Of a DNA stretch of 64,000 nucleotides, positions 16,781 through 29,094 are shown piece by piece. Numbering within the stretch: position 1 is the stretch's first letter; each line of letters opens with the position of its first letter. The notes beneath the pieces were generated by a model that had not been told where the DNA came from, ran no database searches, and worked only from the letters and a program-made list of their open reading frames with translations. The position numbers were made by a program, and so were the translations under genes. The stretch lies in assembly GCF_027409185.1 (NCBI RefSeq), contig NC_084462.1, positions 24,961,577 through 25,025,576 on the forward strand, given 5' to 3'. The DNA is from Cynocephalus volans (Eukaryota; Chordata; Mammalia; Dermoptera; Cynocephalidae).

Positions 16781-18380
16781 TTAGTTAGAAAATTAATGGA
16801 AGGATATATCCCATTCATAAGAGGAAAAAACACCATAAAATAACTAGGAATAACTTTAACAAGAAATGTATAGGACCTAGATCAGATCAATCAATAAAAC
16901 TGAAGTCTTTTGAGTCACTTAAAAAAAGAAGACCTGAATAAGTAAAGAGTTATAACTTGTTCTTAGATAAGACTTGATAATATAAAAGATGTCAGTTTTC
17001 TCTAAATCGGTAAATTCAATGCAGCCTCTAAATCCCAAAAGGATTATTTGAGAAAGCTGATAAAGTAATTTGAAAATTCATCCAGAATGTTAATGAGAAA
17101 AACCAGAACATTCTGAAACAGAAGAGTAATGGGATGTGCCCTACCACCTACTAAAACATGAAATAAAATCCAGTGTGCTGGTCCTAGGGCAGGACTGGCA
17201 TAATCCATCAGAATAAAGAGTCCAGTAATAACCCCAAAAGCACATGGAAATTTAGCATTTATAAGATAAAGGTGGCATTGTAAATTGCTTGGGAAAAGAT
17301 TAGTTTTCCAATAATTGTTTCTTGAACAATTAACCAGTCAGGAGAGGGAGTGTGGGAAGCTGTACCTCATTTATTATGCCAAAAGATTGACTATTGATTG
17401 ATTGATTGATTTTGGGTGGCTGGCCGGTGTGGGGATTGCCAAAAGATGTAAATATAAAAACCGTGGGATGGACAAGGCCTTTCTAAAACGACATGAAAAC
17501 CAGAAAAAAAATAAGCCAAAAGACTGTTAAGTTTGATCATATTAACAATTAAAACTTCTGTATGGCAAAGTCAGATTACAAACGTTAAACTGGGAAAATA
17601 TTTCTAACACATATGAAAAAGATTAATACAATATATAAGAAGGGTTCATGAGTCGATAAGAAAAGGCAATCCAGACAAATGTGAACAAAAACAGACAATT
17701 CACCAAAGAAACAGAAATTACAAGTAAACATGTTCAGCCTGAATGATAATTAAGTAATGCGAAGTAAAGCAATAATAAAATAATTTTCACCTGTTGGACA
17801 GGTAAAACTGAAAAAAATCCGTAACATCAATCTGGCAACAATGTACAGAAAACAGGCACTGGTGTAAATGTAAATACAGCCTTTCTGGAGGTCAGTTTAA
17901 TATTTATTAAAATTTTAAATGTGTATAGTTTTGATTCAGAAATTCCGTTTCTAGGACTTTATTCTACGGAAATAGTTACACATGTGTGCAAAGCTAAATG
18001 TACAAGAGTGCTAATTGCAGCATTGTTTGAAATAATGGAAAATTGGAGACGTCCCCAAAGTTCATCAGTATGACATTGACTAAGTAATTCATGGTAACAA
18101 TAGAAAATGGAAGCTGTTAAATAGAATGCAGAAGATATAAATGTGCTACACACAAGAAAGAGTTCACAACAAATTAATGAGTGAATAAAGCAATGTGCAG
18201 GACAGTAGATATAGAAAAACCTCATTTTTAGAAAAATTATTTATTTGTAAATATTTATGTAGAAGAAGATATGGACGGAAATACACCAAATAGTTGATGA
18301 TGATTCTCTTGAGATTTGAGAAAGGACTTAATTTACTTTTTAAAAAATAAATTTATATTGCTTGAATTTTTATGTGTATG
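16781..18380 (+). mobile_element. L1 (old, 3' part of ORF2 and 3' UTR), decayed
   Basis: Words typical of the distal L1 ORF2 appear in order: 'acaattcaccaaagaaacagaaatta', 'attgcagcattgtttgaaataatgg', 'cccaaagttcatcag'. Many stops and indels. A short CYN fragment at 17388-17436 interrupts it. Confidence 0.7.
17388..17436 (-). mobile_element. CYN SINE fragment, 49 bp, with its own TSD
   Basis: Minus-strand tail made of GATT repeats, then 'ggtggctggccggtgtgggg', flanked by an exact 11-bp duplication TGCCAAAAGAT at 17377-17387 and 17437-17447. A very short, 5'-truncated insertion. Confidence 0.7.
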
Positions 18381-18504
18381 TCTTAATTCTAAAATCAGAA
18401 AAAATATATATTTATTATTTTTTTAAAGAAAAACAAGTAGTTAATTGTTTGAGGAAATGAAGATGGGGGGCAGGTAGGTGATTGTGCTCAGTGACATGAA
18501 GTGG

Positions 18505-18640
18505 ATGTGGAGTCTGCATGTGTGGGCTCAAATTCCAGACTGGCACTTAGAGCCAAGTTTCTAGTTCCCTTATCTATGAAATGGGGATAATTAGAGGACT
18601 GTCAAGGAGATTAAACAAGATAGCACAATGCCTTCTTTGA
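18505..18640 (-). repeat. MIR
   Basis: Complement-strand MIR words 'ttatctatgaaatggggataat' and 'aaggagattaaacaagat' in order. Confidence 0.6.
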
Positions 18641-19290
18641 GGCTGAAAAGAGAGAGGTAGGGATAGAGACAGAGATGGGTTGAGATGGGGAAGAGACTAG
18701 AACTTTAGCAGTGTTGGAGTGAGAGGCAAAGAGTGAAGGGAGGTGACGTAGGAAGGACCAAGGCACAGGCAGGTGCTTGAGGCTGCTGTGAGCCAGGGCT
18801 GCACAGCCCTTCTGCCAGCTGAGCTCAGAGGCCTGTGAAGAGTTAGAAGCTTAAAGCACTTTGGCTGTGCTGAGACTAGAAACCTCGCATGAGGGATAGA
18901 GAACCACCTGGGAAGCCAGCCTGGGCCCTGCCCTGCCTGCCTGACACCTGGTTCAACTAACCTGGGACTCACATGTCCCCTCCTAGTGTCACCTCGACAC
19001 TTCCAGTGCTGACTTCCTACCCTTTGAAACTCTAGCCAAGCTGGGGACTCTAGGGCAGGCACAGCCAGAAGTGAGAGGGCCCTGGGGCATTCAAGTTAAA
19101 AAGGAGACAGGAGCTGGGTGGGGGAGACCTTTACTGGGGAAGTCAAGTGTTGCAACCAAAGGGTAGAGAAAAGAAAGACCTCAGAGATAATATTCTGCCT
19201 GAGTTTTCTGAAGAGCAATTTCTATCAAAGATTACTAAGGTCATATCAAAAAGACTCAGGAGCAAACTCAAAGAGGCTGCCAATGGCCAA
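18641..19290. other. intergenic, nothing recognised
   Basis: Moderate GC, unique-looking sequence. No conserved frame or known repeat seen. Confidence 0.35.
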
Positions 19291-20310
19291 AAGATGGGAC
19301 AATTCAAGCATCAAAGGAGGGTAATTAATAACTGCAATTGATTGAAAGAAAAATATATTGAAATCCATGAGTTCATATGATTAAAAAATATTGCTTATCT
19401 TTGGAGGATGCTAAGAAATCGATTCATTGTTTTGAAAACTGGTAAGTAAAGGGAAAGAAACAAGCATCTGTCTGCCTCTATCAAATCACAGATAAAGGGA
19501 AGTTTCTCCTTATAGAAATATTCCAGCTAAAGAATGAAAAAAGAATTTTAGAATTGAAACATCACGAGAAGTAATGGGTTTATGTACCGAGTTTTGACAG
19601 CAGCTAACATATATCATGTGTCATAAGAGACATGATGTGCCTCTAGGGAAGAACACGCCATACTTGTGAAGCATTCCTGCCTCCCAAAATTGAACCTGAG
19701 AATGTAATCAAGCCTCCAGATGCAAGTACCCAATTACAGGAAATACAGAGGAGAGGGGAACACATTAAACACCACCATGGTGTACAGTCAGCAAAATTAA
19801 GACTGGGAAATGTCACAGGACAAACAACTGAGATTCTTCAACAAATACACCACCAGAGAAAATAAAGAGAGGCAGAGAGAACCGTAGATTAAAAGTCACA
19901 TAGCCAATTGCAATCTGGGGATCTTATTTGGAGCCTGAGTCAAAGTCTTGATAAAAAGCTCACTTATTACATTTATGAGACAATTAGGGAAAAGACCACT
20001 GTCTGGGTATTTGATGATATTAAGGAACCATTACTAATTTGTAGGCGTGATAATGTATTGTGGTTATATATTTTTAAGAGTCCTTAAAGAGGTAATACTG
20101 AAATATTAATGAAGAAATTATATGAGGTCTGGGATTTGCTTCAAAATAAAATGGGAAGGGGAAAGTGCATGGGGCAAAAGATGAAATGAAAACGGTCGTG
20201 AGTTGACGACTGAGATTGGATAATGGGTACATGAGTGATCATTACATCATTTTGTCTGCACATGAGTCTGTTTGACATTTTCACAATAAAAGTGTTTGTT
20301 TTTTAAGTCA
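19291..20310 (+). mobile_element. L1 3' UTR-like repeat (old)
   Basis: Ends '...gggtacatgagtgatcatta...ttgacattttcacaataaaagtg', the usual ending of old L1M elements. The upstream part is assigned by continuity. Confidence 0.45.
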
Positions 20311-20385
20311 GGGTGATGAGTCAAAGATTGTCATCCTTTGAAAAAAAATGAGGGTTGAGAGCAGATGATCTAGAAAGCCCCTCCT

Positions 20386-20423
20386 CTCCGGCCCGTGGCT
20401 CACTCGGGAGGGTGCGGTGCTGA
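20386..20423 (+). mobile_element. tailless 38-bp CYN-derived insertion
   Basis: Holds only the 5' part of a CYN unit (CCGGCCCGTGGCTCACTCGG ... GTGCTGA, stopping near the anticodon position) and has no A-tail. A perfect 15-bp duplication TAGAAAGCCCCTCCT flanks it at 20371-20385 and 20424-20438. Confidence 0.8.
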
Positions 20424-20438
20424 TAGAAAGCCCCTCCT

Positions 20439-20775
20439 AGCACACTCTCTCTCTAATTAAACATAACCTTTTATTTTTAAAAAAGCAATGTATATGCATA
20501 GTTGAAAGTTACCAAACACTGAAAAACAAAAATAAAATACCGTATTTCCACCACCCAGAGGTTAGCATTGAACAACTTACTATATGTTGCAGACCTTTTT
20601 CTATGCCTATGTAGTTTAAAAAAAAAAAAAATGAGATCATCCTACACATGCTGTTTTGAAAGCTGCTTTTCTCAGTTAATGATCTCCCCCTCTCCATTTC
20701 AATAGATTTTTATCTTACCTAATGCCCAGGATGTATATGTATTTCTCTAATGATCTCCCAAAGTGTCCTGGTGTT
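20439..20775. other. AT-rich intergenic, probable old L1 debris
   Basis: No confident family call. Confidence 0.25.
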
Positions 20776-21128
20776 TTAGTCATCTAGGGCTGCCGTAACA
20801 AGATACCGTAGACTGGGTGGCTTGAACAATAGATATGTATTTCTCACAGTTCTGGAGGTTCCTGCAGGTTAGGTTTCCTAGAGAGGACCCCTTTCCTGGC
20901 TTGCAGATGGCTGACTTTTCGCTGTGTCCTCACATGGCAGAGAGAGAGCTCTGGTCTCTCTTCTTCTTCTCATAAAACTTTAATGCCATCTTGGGGCCCC
21001 ACCCTCATGCCTCATTTAAACCTAATTAACCTCCCAAAGGCCTCACCTTCAAATACTATCACATTGGACGTTAGGACTTCAACATATGAATTTGGGGGGT
21101 GGGGACACAAACATTCAGTCCATAACAC
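20776..21128 (-). mobile_element. MaLR (MLT1/MST-type) solo LTR
   Basis: Complement of a MaLR LTR: 'tagtcatctagggctgccgtaac', 'agactgggtggctt', 'cgctgtgtcctcacatggcag', and the start word as 'ggggacacaaacattcagtcc'. Confidence 0.75.
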
Positions 21129-22675
21129 CTGGCATGGTGGGTTTATGCCAACTGAGATTCTATCCAGAACCATGCATTGCATCTGATTTTGTTTCTTCAT
21201 CTCTACTAATGTGGCGCGGTATCTTTGTTTCTTTCATTACCATAAGCTTGACTTGTGGAACAGACCAGGCCAGTTACCCTATAGAATGTGGAAATCCCTG
21301 CACCTGCTTGGTTGCTTCCTCAAGGTGCCATCTACAGTTTACAGATACCAGGAATTAGAGCATCTCAGCGCTTACTGTTCAGACCCACATGTCCCTCATG
21401 GATGCACCTGCAGACTTGCTCCTCTGCCACCTCCAAACCATCCCCAGGATGGGGTGAGCAGCATGTTGGCTGGGACTCATCCAGCCTGCACAGTCACCTC
21501 TGCCACCACCCCGGGGCAATCTTTTGCCGCCAAAAAATGACTGAGAGCCAGAAACCATAAGCTGGAACCACCAGAAATGGTGTCACCACCATTTTAAAAA
21601 ATTTCCATTGACCAAGTAGTGAACTTATGCTGTTTGTGTTCAACATTCCTGCCTTAAAGCCCAGGGATGGGTGGGACGGCAACATGTACACATTCCAGAA
21701 ATTTCAGAGTAATGAGGGGAAACTTGGAAAAATTAGAACTAGAGGAAAAAATTTAAATATACGCATTACTTATTTTACTGCCCATTCAGATCCGAAGTCA
21801 CTTTGCTTGTCTAGTAACCTAAAATGTAGCCTAAACCTAAGTATCACAGTTGGATACTTAGAGATGTGAAAATCTAAAAAAAAACGAGAACACAATTCCC
21901 CCCATTTTGAGGTTGGGCTGGGCGAGTGAAAAGGTCTATGGGGAAAAGTCCCCCTCCTCTCCTTTGTTTTTCTTTCTTCCTTTCCCACCTGGGGGGCCTG
22001 AAGATGAGAGAATGAAGACAGCTCCTAATAGGAACTTCTTACAGAGGCCAACCCATGTGCCTGGGGCCCCTGACAACAAAAGGGCCCTGAGCTTCTAGAA
22101 TTTCCTCCTGGGGTGGGGAATGTCCACCCTCTTCCCGGGAAGAGAAGTAGGAGACTGCTCACCCAACCTACTGCCCTCGATTGTTGCTTTGAAAGAGACC
22201 TGCCCCCATCCCTCCCTTCCGTAGTGGATGGACGGTTTCCCTTCCTCTAACATTCTGCAGGAGAGGGAGGGGGCCTCTGTAGAGAAGGGACATTGACCCT
22301 GTCCACCAACAGACCACCACTCTTTACACCTTAGAGCAGGAGACCACTCAAGCTTTACAGAAGGTATGTGGGGTGGCGGAGGGTACAAGAGAACAGCAGG
22401 GAGGCCAGCATTGCCCCAGGAGGGGAATATGAGAAAATGGTGTAGGATTGCCAGACCAGGCACAGGGAGAGCACAGATGGGGCTCAGGGGTTGAGGTGTC
22501 CTGCTAAGGAGTCAAGCAGCAGCTGTCCCTCTCAGAGGGTGACTGGGATAAGCCCAGATTGTCAGGAAGTGACCTAGGGATACTTGGCCTCCTGGGTGGG
22601 CCCAGTGGACGTGACTCCTTGATCCTGGTGGTATTGCAGCCCAAGAGGAGACTGCAACACTAGGTGATGTGCTAA
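21129..22675. other. intergenic, nothing recognised
   Basis: No gene, RNA or named repeat seen on either strand. Open frames are short and unconserved-looking. Confidence 0.35.
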
Positions 22676-23318
22676 TTGGTAGTTTAGAGCATAGTTCTCA
22701 ACTGGGGACATTTTGCCCCCGTGGGACATATGGCAATATTACTGGTTGTCATAACTGAGGGTATGTAATTGAGAGGTGGAGCCAGAGATGCTGCTAAACA
22801 TCCTACAATGCACATGACAGTCCCCACAAAAAAGAAGTACTATCTGGCCCAGTATTAGTCCATATCTGTTGCTAATAACAGACTACCTGAAACTGGGTAA
22901 TTTATAAAGAAATGAAATTTATTTATTTACAGTTTTGGAGGCTGGGAAGTCCAAGGTCCAGGGAACACATCTGGTGAGGGCCTTCTTCTTGATGCAGAAT
23001 CCCTTGGAGATACAGGGTATCACATGGTGAGAAAATGGCATGAGCAGGAGAGAGCTAACCTCACTGGCTCTCCTTATAAAGCCATCAGAACCATGCCCAT
23101 TATTCCATAAACTGACCAATCCATTCACAAGGGCACAGTTCTCATGATCTAATCACCTCTTAATGGCCCCACTTTCCAAATACCATAATTAGATTTCCCA
23201 CCCTCTTAACACTGTTACAATGAGGGTCAAGTTTCTAATACATGAGCTTTTGGGGGACACATTTAACCTAAAGCAGGCCCAAAATGTCAATAATGTTGAG
23301 GTCGAGAAACCCTGAGTT
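22676..23318 (+). mobile_element. MER5A-type hAT MITE split by an LTR
   Basis: Left part 22676-22851 ('gttctcaactggggacattttgcccc ... ctggccca') and right part 23276-23318 ('ggcccaaaatgtcaataatg ... gagaaaccctg') are the two pieces of one MER5A copy. They are separated by the LTR at 22852-23275. Confidence 0.75.
22852..23275 (-). mobile_element. MaLR solo LTR inside MER5A
   Basis: Complete minus-strand LTR from 'gtattagtcc' to 'aaagca', with a short GGCCCA duplication at 22846-22851 and 23276-23281. Contains the MaLR words 'actgggtaatttataaa' and 'accctcttaacactgtta'. Confidence 0.8.
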
Positions 23319-23479
23319 TTGAGGCTGAGAAGCCCTGAGTTAGAGTATCTTAACTCTTAGAACATGACACCCTCAGGTTCCTGTTGTAAAACCTAACAAC
23401 TGTATTCCATCCACAAGTTTTTGTGGTTTTTTTTTAGTGTGCCAATAAGAAATAAAATTTATTTCCAATAAATTTTGAT

Positions 23480-23800
23480 AAAATCTGATGAAGGCCTTTT
23501 TCTTGGTGATGACTCTACAGCAACACAGGGTATCATGTGGTGAATATGGCAGAAGCAAGATAGAGACTCACCTCCTCACTTGCTCTCCTTTTAAAGCCAT
23601 CAGAACCACCCCTATGACCACCGTTAAACCATCAATGGCTCAATCCATTCACTAGGGCACGGTCCTCACAATAATCACCTCTTAGAGGCTCCACCCTTCA
23701 ATTAGCATAATAGGATTTCCCACCCTCTTAATACTGTCACAGTGGGGATTAAGTTTCAATCACAAACTTTGGGGGACATATTTACCCATAACAACTTCTT
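23480..23800 (-). mobile_element. MaLR LTR fragment
   Basis: Similar to the LTR at 22852-23275 over its U3-side half ('caggatttcccaccctctta'-like words, 'gggggacatatttaccc') but truncated on its left. Confidence 0.65.
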
Positions 23801-24129
23801 ATGTCCATTTCGGACCTGGGTGGGGGAGGGTAGGGGAATTACAAAAAGGCTTTTTTTTTTCTTTTGGTGGAATAGGAAGTTGGCTTTTATTCAGGAATAC
23901 TGGTGACCTGAGGAGACATGTTAGGTTAACCCATCTCTCCAGTAAACCTGAAGGAGAATGGCCAGGCTAAAACCATCTCAAAGACTTAGATTTACTGAGG
24001 GGTAAAAAACCTTCCTTAAATCTAACATTAGTCACTTGCTAACACGTTAAATTTATATTATCTCTTGTCCACAACTGGTTATCGACCCCTGATGCATACA
24101 CAATGAAAGCTCTGAAATCATATTTCTGT
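23801..24129. other. intergenic, nothing recognised
   Basis: No recognised feature; one T-rich run near 23,855. Confidence 0.3.
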
Positions 24130-24245
24130 TTTTTTTAAATAAGTTTTATTGAGATATCATTTACATATAATAATATGTACCCATTTTAAGCCTACAGATT
24201 GATGAGTTTTGACAACGATATGTATAGCCTGCATCCACAAGTGTT
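24130..24245 (-). mobile_element. L1 3' end fragment
   Basis: Contains 'aagttttattgagatatcatttacatat', the usual complement of an old L1 3' UTR. Confidence 0.5.
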
Positions 24246-24261
24246 TTAAAAATATGTTTAG

Positions 24262-24358
24262 GGCCAGGCCATGGCTCACTTGGGAGAGTTTGGTGCTGAC
24301 AACACCAAGTCAAGGGTTAAGATCCCCTTACCGGTCATCTTTAAAAAAATATATATAC
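24262..24358 (+). mobile_element. CYN SINE, monomer
   Basis: tRNA-like unit ending 'gatccccttaccggtcatctttaa', flanked by the 10-bp duplication ATATGTTTAG at 24252-24261 and 24359-24368. Confidence 0.8.
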
Positions 24359-24394
24359 ATATGTTTAGACTTGTGGAGTAATGGCTAGAAACCA

Positions 24395-24545
24395 CTGGAG
24401 TTGATCAGACCCTAGGTTCAGATCCCAGCTCTACCATACACTAAGCCTCAGTTTCCACCTAAGGGGTTACTGTGAGCATTCAATCTATGATATACCTGAA
24501 GTATTGAGGACAGTGCCTGTCTGGCACATGGCAAAGTACTTCATC
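24395..24545 (-). repeat. MIR
   Basis: Words 'ggttcagatcccagctctacca', 'cctcagtttcc', 'agtgcctgtctggcacatgg' in minus-strand MIR order. Confidence 0.65.
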
Positions 24546-24599
24546 AGCAGTGATAATTATCATGGTTATTTAATGTCCTCACCATTTCATGATATACTT

Positions 24600-24975
24600 G
24601 GTGGAATACACTGCATGTCTTTGTCCCCCCAAAATTCACATAATAAAATCCTAACCTACAAGATGATGGTATTAGGAGGTGAGGCCTTTGGGAGGTGAGT
24701 AGGTCATGAGTGTGGAGTCCTCATGAATGAGATTAGTGCTCTTATAAAAGAGACTTCAGAGAGCTCTCTCACCCCTTCTGCAAAATGTAAAGATGCAAAC
24801 AAGAAGATGGCCTTCTGTGAACCAGGAACTGGGCCCTCTCCAGACAGCAAATCTTCCAGTGTCCTGAATCTGGACTTTCTAGCCCTCAGAACTGTGACAC
24901 ATAAATTTCTGTTGTTTAGAAGCCACTCAGTCTATGGTATTCTGTTATAGCAGCCCAAATGGACTAAGTCACTGC
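24600..24975 (+). mobile_element. MLT1-type MaLR LTR
   Basis: Plus-strand LTR: 'gtccccccaaaattcac', 'gaggcctttgggaggtga', 'gattagtgctcttata', and near its end 'cataaatttctgttgtttagaagccactcagtc'. Confidence 0.8.
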
Positions 24976-25584
24976 CTAATAGAGTCTTTTTTTCTGTATC
25001 CACGTGTCTTCCCAGGATGATCACACCTTTTCCAAGGTTACAATAATCATATATACACATGTGATTCCCAAACCAGTATTTCCAGCCTCATCCCCTCTCC
25101 TGGGCTCCAGAAGAACAGGGCAGTTGACCTTAGGCCCACATTGAAACAACATGTCAGCAATTGAACTTATTATCCTCCCTCTCCCCGACCCCTTAACCAC
25201 CAGCCACGTCTTAGATTGCCCATCTCAGCCAATGGCGTCACATTCAGTCTCCCAAGGAAAAATCTCTATGCCGAAATAACCTGGTTCCTCACTGCATCTC
25301 ACACACCCTTTATTAATTAGAATATCAGCCGAACTGCTTCACAACAGACCCAAATAACAGTGGTTTAACCTAAATGGGAGGTTATTTCTTGCTCATATAA
25401 GTATCTAGACATCAGCAGTCCATAGCAGACCTGGAGGCTCCAGTACATCAGGGGCCAGGCTCTTTCTATTCAGTTGTTTGGTCATTCCTGAGGAGTTGCC
25501 TTTGTTCCACAAGGTCTGAGCGGCTTACTACCAGGCCCACTTTTCATGCAGCAGGATGGCACTTGCTTATGATTCAACACACAC
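24976..25584. other. intergenic, nothing confidently recognised
   Basis: 25,310-25,560 has the feel of an old LTR or MER element, but I cannot name it. Confidence 0.25.
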
Positions 25585-25800
25585 TGCATTTAATCTTCAT
25601 ACCACCTAAGAGGTAGTGGTTTTATTAGGCTGAATCATATTAAATTAATAGATGACTGGCAATTTTATATAGTTCAACCCAATAGTATCTCTGCTTTACA
25701 GATAAGGACTCTGATGCACAGAGAAGTCAAGTAACTTGTTCAAAAACACACAGCAAGTGAATGGCAGAGAAGGCCATTCAAGGCTGGAGCCTCCCTGGAA
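25585..25800 (+). repeat. MIR with internal insertion
   Basis: 'tttaatcttcataccacctaagaggtagt' followed, after about 70 unrelated bases, by 'tttacagataaggactctgatgcacagagaagtcaagtaactt'-type MIR words. Confidence 0.6.
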
Positions 25801-26844
25801 GCTGGGCCCATGGAAGATTCTTCAGTGAATAAAGTTCAGTTCCTCTGTCCCCCATGCATTTATAAGCTAGTCGAAGGGCACTAGAAATGCCCTTCAACTA
25901 GCCAACAGTGTTCAACTATGAACACTGGAAGGCTAAATAGCAGTTGAAGAGAGAAACAGTATAGTTTAATACAGCTATATGAGAATGTTGTAATGCCATA
26001 AGAATGTCAAGAAGGTCATTGCCAAATGAGTGTCAGGACAAGATATTATTTTTCTAGAAGTTGTAGAAACAGAGTGGTGCCTCCAGACTAATGTGGTCTG
26101 GAAGGTTCCCAAGAAGAGGGGAGATCTCAGCTGGGTCTTGAAAGCAGATGAGGATTAGTTCCATGGTGTGGTGGTGGCAGGGAATGTGAAGTGCTAATAA
26201 TCTCATCCTGTGCTATTTAACAAAAGTTTGAGATGTTATCTATGAACTTAGGGGGACATATTTACCCATAACAACTTGGGTCCTTGTCATTAACTTGGTT
26301 GTGTGTGCACACGTGGGCATATATACTCCTAGAGCATACCTGGGCATTTCTTTTTCTTTTAATATAATGTTATTAATATTATTTTTTACATGCTAGGATG
26401 TTGTTGTGGAGCAGCTGGGAAGGAAGAGGAGAGAGGAAAGGGGAAGGAAATGTGACAGAAGAAGGCGGAAGGAGGAGGGGCAGGATTGAGGCCTGTGGCA
26501 CCCTGGATTTCTTTGTTATGTCTCTCCACGTTTCTCACTTTGTGTTTATGAGTCTGGGTTACATCTTTCCTTGTCTTTCTGGGTATTGGTATTTGTTTCT
26601 CCCCTGTCCCTTCCTTCCTTTCTTTATTTCTCTATCACATTCCTTCTCCCAATATCTTTCTCCATATATTCACTCTGTAATTGTCAAATATAAATCTTAA
26701 GTATATCTTTTACTATTCATTGCACATATTAAATAGTTTGATGTGCCCTGCCCTTAATTTAAAATGCAAAGGAATGGAATGTTCCACCACTCTACTTAAA
26801 CCTCTCTTCCATTTTATTGCTCCTTCTCCCTGGCCTTTTATTTA
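25801..26844. other. intergenic, nothing recognised
   Basis: No gene or clear repeat. A direct word pair at 25,872-25,901 ('gaagggcactagaaatgcccttcaac') forms a small hairpin. Confidence 0.3.
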
Positions 26845-27200
26845 ATTAATTTGTTTTTGTTTTTGTCAAGTTAGACATATACATGATTTTTAAAAAGTCA
26901 AATTGTACTAGAAGGTTAGTCATAATGAAAAGCTTCCCCACGTCTTTACACTCCCAACTCGCTTCTCAGATTCATCCATTTTCAAGTCTTTTAGCTGTTT
27001 CTTCTGGTATGTGTTTCCCTGTTTCTAAATAACATGCTTGAACAACTATGTCTTGGTTTTTTGGTTTTAGATATGATCTATGACTTTTTAAAACAGAAAA
27101 TGAGAATTTGACTCTTACACCCCCACCCCCACACAAAACTCTTCCCCTTCCTCCATCTTCCCAATACAATTATATCATAATTTTTGGTCAGATCAGAATT
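26845..27200 (-). repeat. old L1-type 3' UTR-like repeat
   Basis: Shares order and wording with 41100-41470 ('gttagacatatacatgatttttaaa...', 'gaaaagcttcccca'). Family inferred. Confidence 0.35.
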
Positions 27201-27599
27201 CAGTCTCTATAATATTATTATTATATAAATATTATTTATAGCCAAGCCATGTGATAGACTATGATTTATTTTTTCTTAGTTTTCTTTTCTTGGAGTAAGC
27301 TGTCTCAATTGTTTATTTTTAAAAATTTTAAAGACAATATACATGAGGAGGTAGCTGTCTCAATCCCATAGGCAATCAATTGGCCTAATCTTTTTCCTGG
27401 AGACATTGGTCCCACAGTCCTTATCCTCTTGTGGCTCTCTAGATGGCTTACTCTAGACAGTGGTGGCATGGCTGTCATTCCGGGATCACTTTTCACCTCT
27501 CTCCCCAGTTTCACCTCTCTCCCACCTACTCCTGAGTTTCATGCTTCCTCTTCCTTGAATTATTACCTCATTTTATTGGAGTCTATCCTCCAATAGCTT

Positions 27600-28330
27600 T
27601 CCATTAAAGGGTTCTACTGATATCATTTTTTTGAGACTTCACATCTTCTACCCTAACTGGATAGATAGTTTAGCTAGGTACAGAATTCTAGGTTTGCAAT
27701 CATCTTTCCACAGATTTTCAAAGGCATTGCTTTATTGTTTTCCAGTTTTCAATGATGTTGAGAAGTCTGAAGTCATTGAGATTCAGATTGGGTCATTTCT
27801 CTCTATAAACTTACAAGATCTTTGCTCTTTGGCTTCTGTGTTCTGAAATTTCAAGATGATTTGTCTTAATATGGGTTTGTTATAATCCATTGTATTGTGT
27901 ATACATGGGGCTTTTCCACCTAGATTTTTAGATTCTTCAATTCTGGTAATTTTTCTAGAGTAATTTCTTTGATAATTCCTTCCCTTTTGGATCTCTCTTT
28001 ATGGAACTTCGGTGTTTTTATGATGGGTCAATCTCCTAAACTGATCCTCTAATTTTCTTATCTTTTTCTCTCCTATTTTTTATATCTTTGTTCTACTATC
28101 TAGGAGGCTTTTTTTAAAGCTTTATATTTCAACCTGTCTGCTGAAGTTTTCATTTTAAATACCATATTTTTAATTTTCAAGAGGCTTTTTTGTTCTCTGG
28201 ATGTTCCTTTTTTATGGACTTTTGTACTTGCTTCAAGGATGAATTATCTATTCCAAACTATCCAAAACCCAACAATATTAATTTTTAAAGCCTTTCTACT
28301 TTTGCTCCTGCTTCCTGTAAGGTAATTTTT
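27600..28330 (-). repeat. old L1M 3' UTR-like repeat
   Basis: Complement-strand words 'tgatcctctaattttcttatctttt', 'tctcctattttttat', 'ttttgttctctggatgttcctttt' common to L1M tails. Related to 43221-43600. Confidence 0.5.
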
Positions 28331-28524
28331 CTCTGTGTTGTTTTGGTTTCTCTCTTCATTCCAAAGGATAGTGTAACTATCAGCTCCCTATTTATATATC
28401 AATACCTGAAGGTCTCTTGGGACCATTACTATAGAGAGGACTCCACCAACCATACCTGGGGGTGGTGGCAAGAAGAAGTAATAATCCTGGCTTCCAGTGT
28501 TGCTTTGCCTCACATGGATTTATC

Positions 28525-29094
28525 CCTCTCTTCCCCTGGGTGATGGAGATGCAAAGGATTACTCAAAGCCCATCTCTTCTGAGCAGTGAGAGACCCCTAG
28601 GGGGTTAATTTCCTGGAACCCTCAAGAGAGAGGCATTCCTTCCTTTGGAAATTAACCATGAACTGGGGTTCTTTCCCAGCATTTATTCTCAAAACCAGGA
28701 AGTTACAGGAAAAGAACATAGGCGGGGTTATGGCTAAGTATAGTTTAACAATAGAGGCTGGTAATATCAGTGAAACAAGCAAAGTGACATGCCATAATGC
28801 AATTTGCAAAAGGTTGAGTCCATCCACCAACAAAAGCTTGATCTTAGCAAACACTGCTTTTCCCTACAGAAAGTTCCCCAGTATTTTACATATCAGTCAA
28901 GTAACTTGTCTGTCCTTGAGCCAGCAACTTTGATGGGTTACAAAGACTTTAGCCTGAGGGAAGTTTCCTGTTTTTTGCAAGGTTAACATTTCAATACATA
29001 ATTCCAAAAGGTTAGGCTAAACCTGAGACTACAGGGCTTTTGAAAATAGGCCCTGTGAGATACATTTGCTTTATAAATGTCAGTATATTCCACA
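28525..29094 (-). mobile_element. solo LTR of an unidentified family (short-U3 copy)
   Basis: Shares its right-to-left layout with 54614-55524: 'gatgcaaaggattactcaaagc' near the 3' terminus of the LTR and 'tacatttgctttataaatgtcagtatattccaca' at its 5' terminus. It lacks the U3 minisatellite of that copy. Confidence 0.55.
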
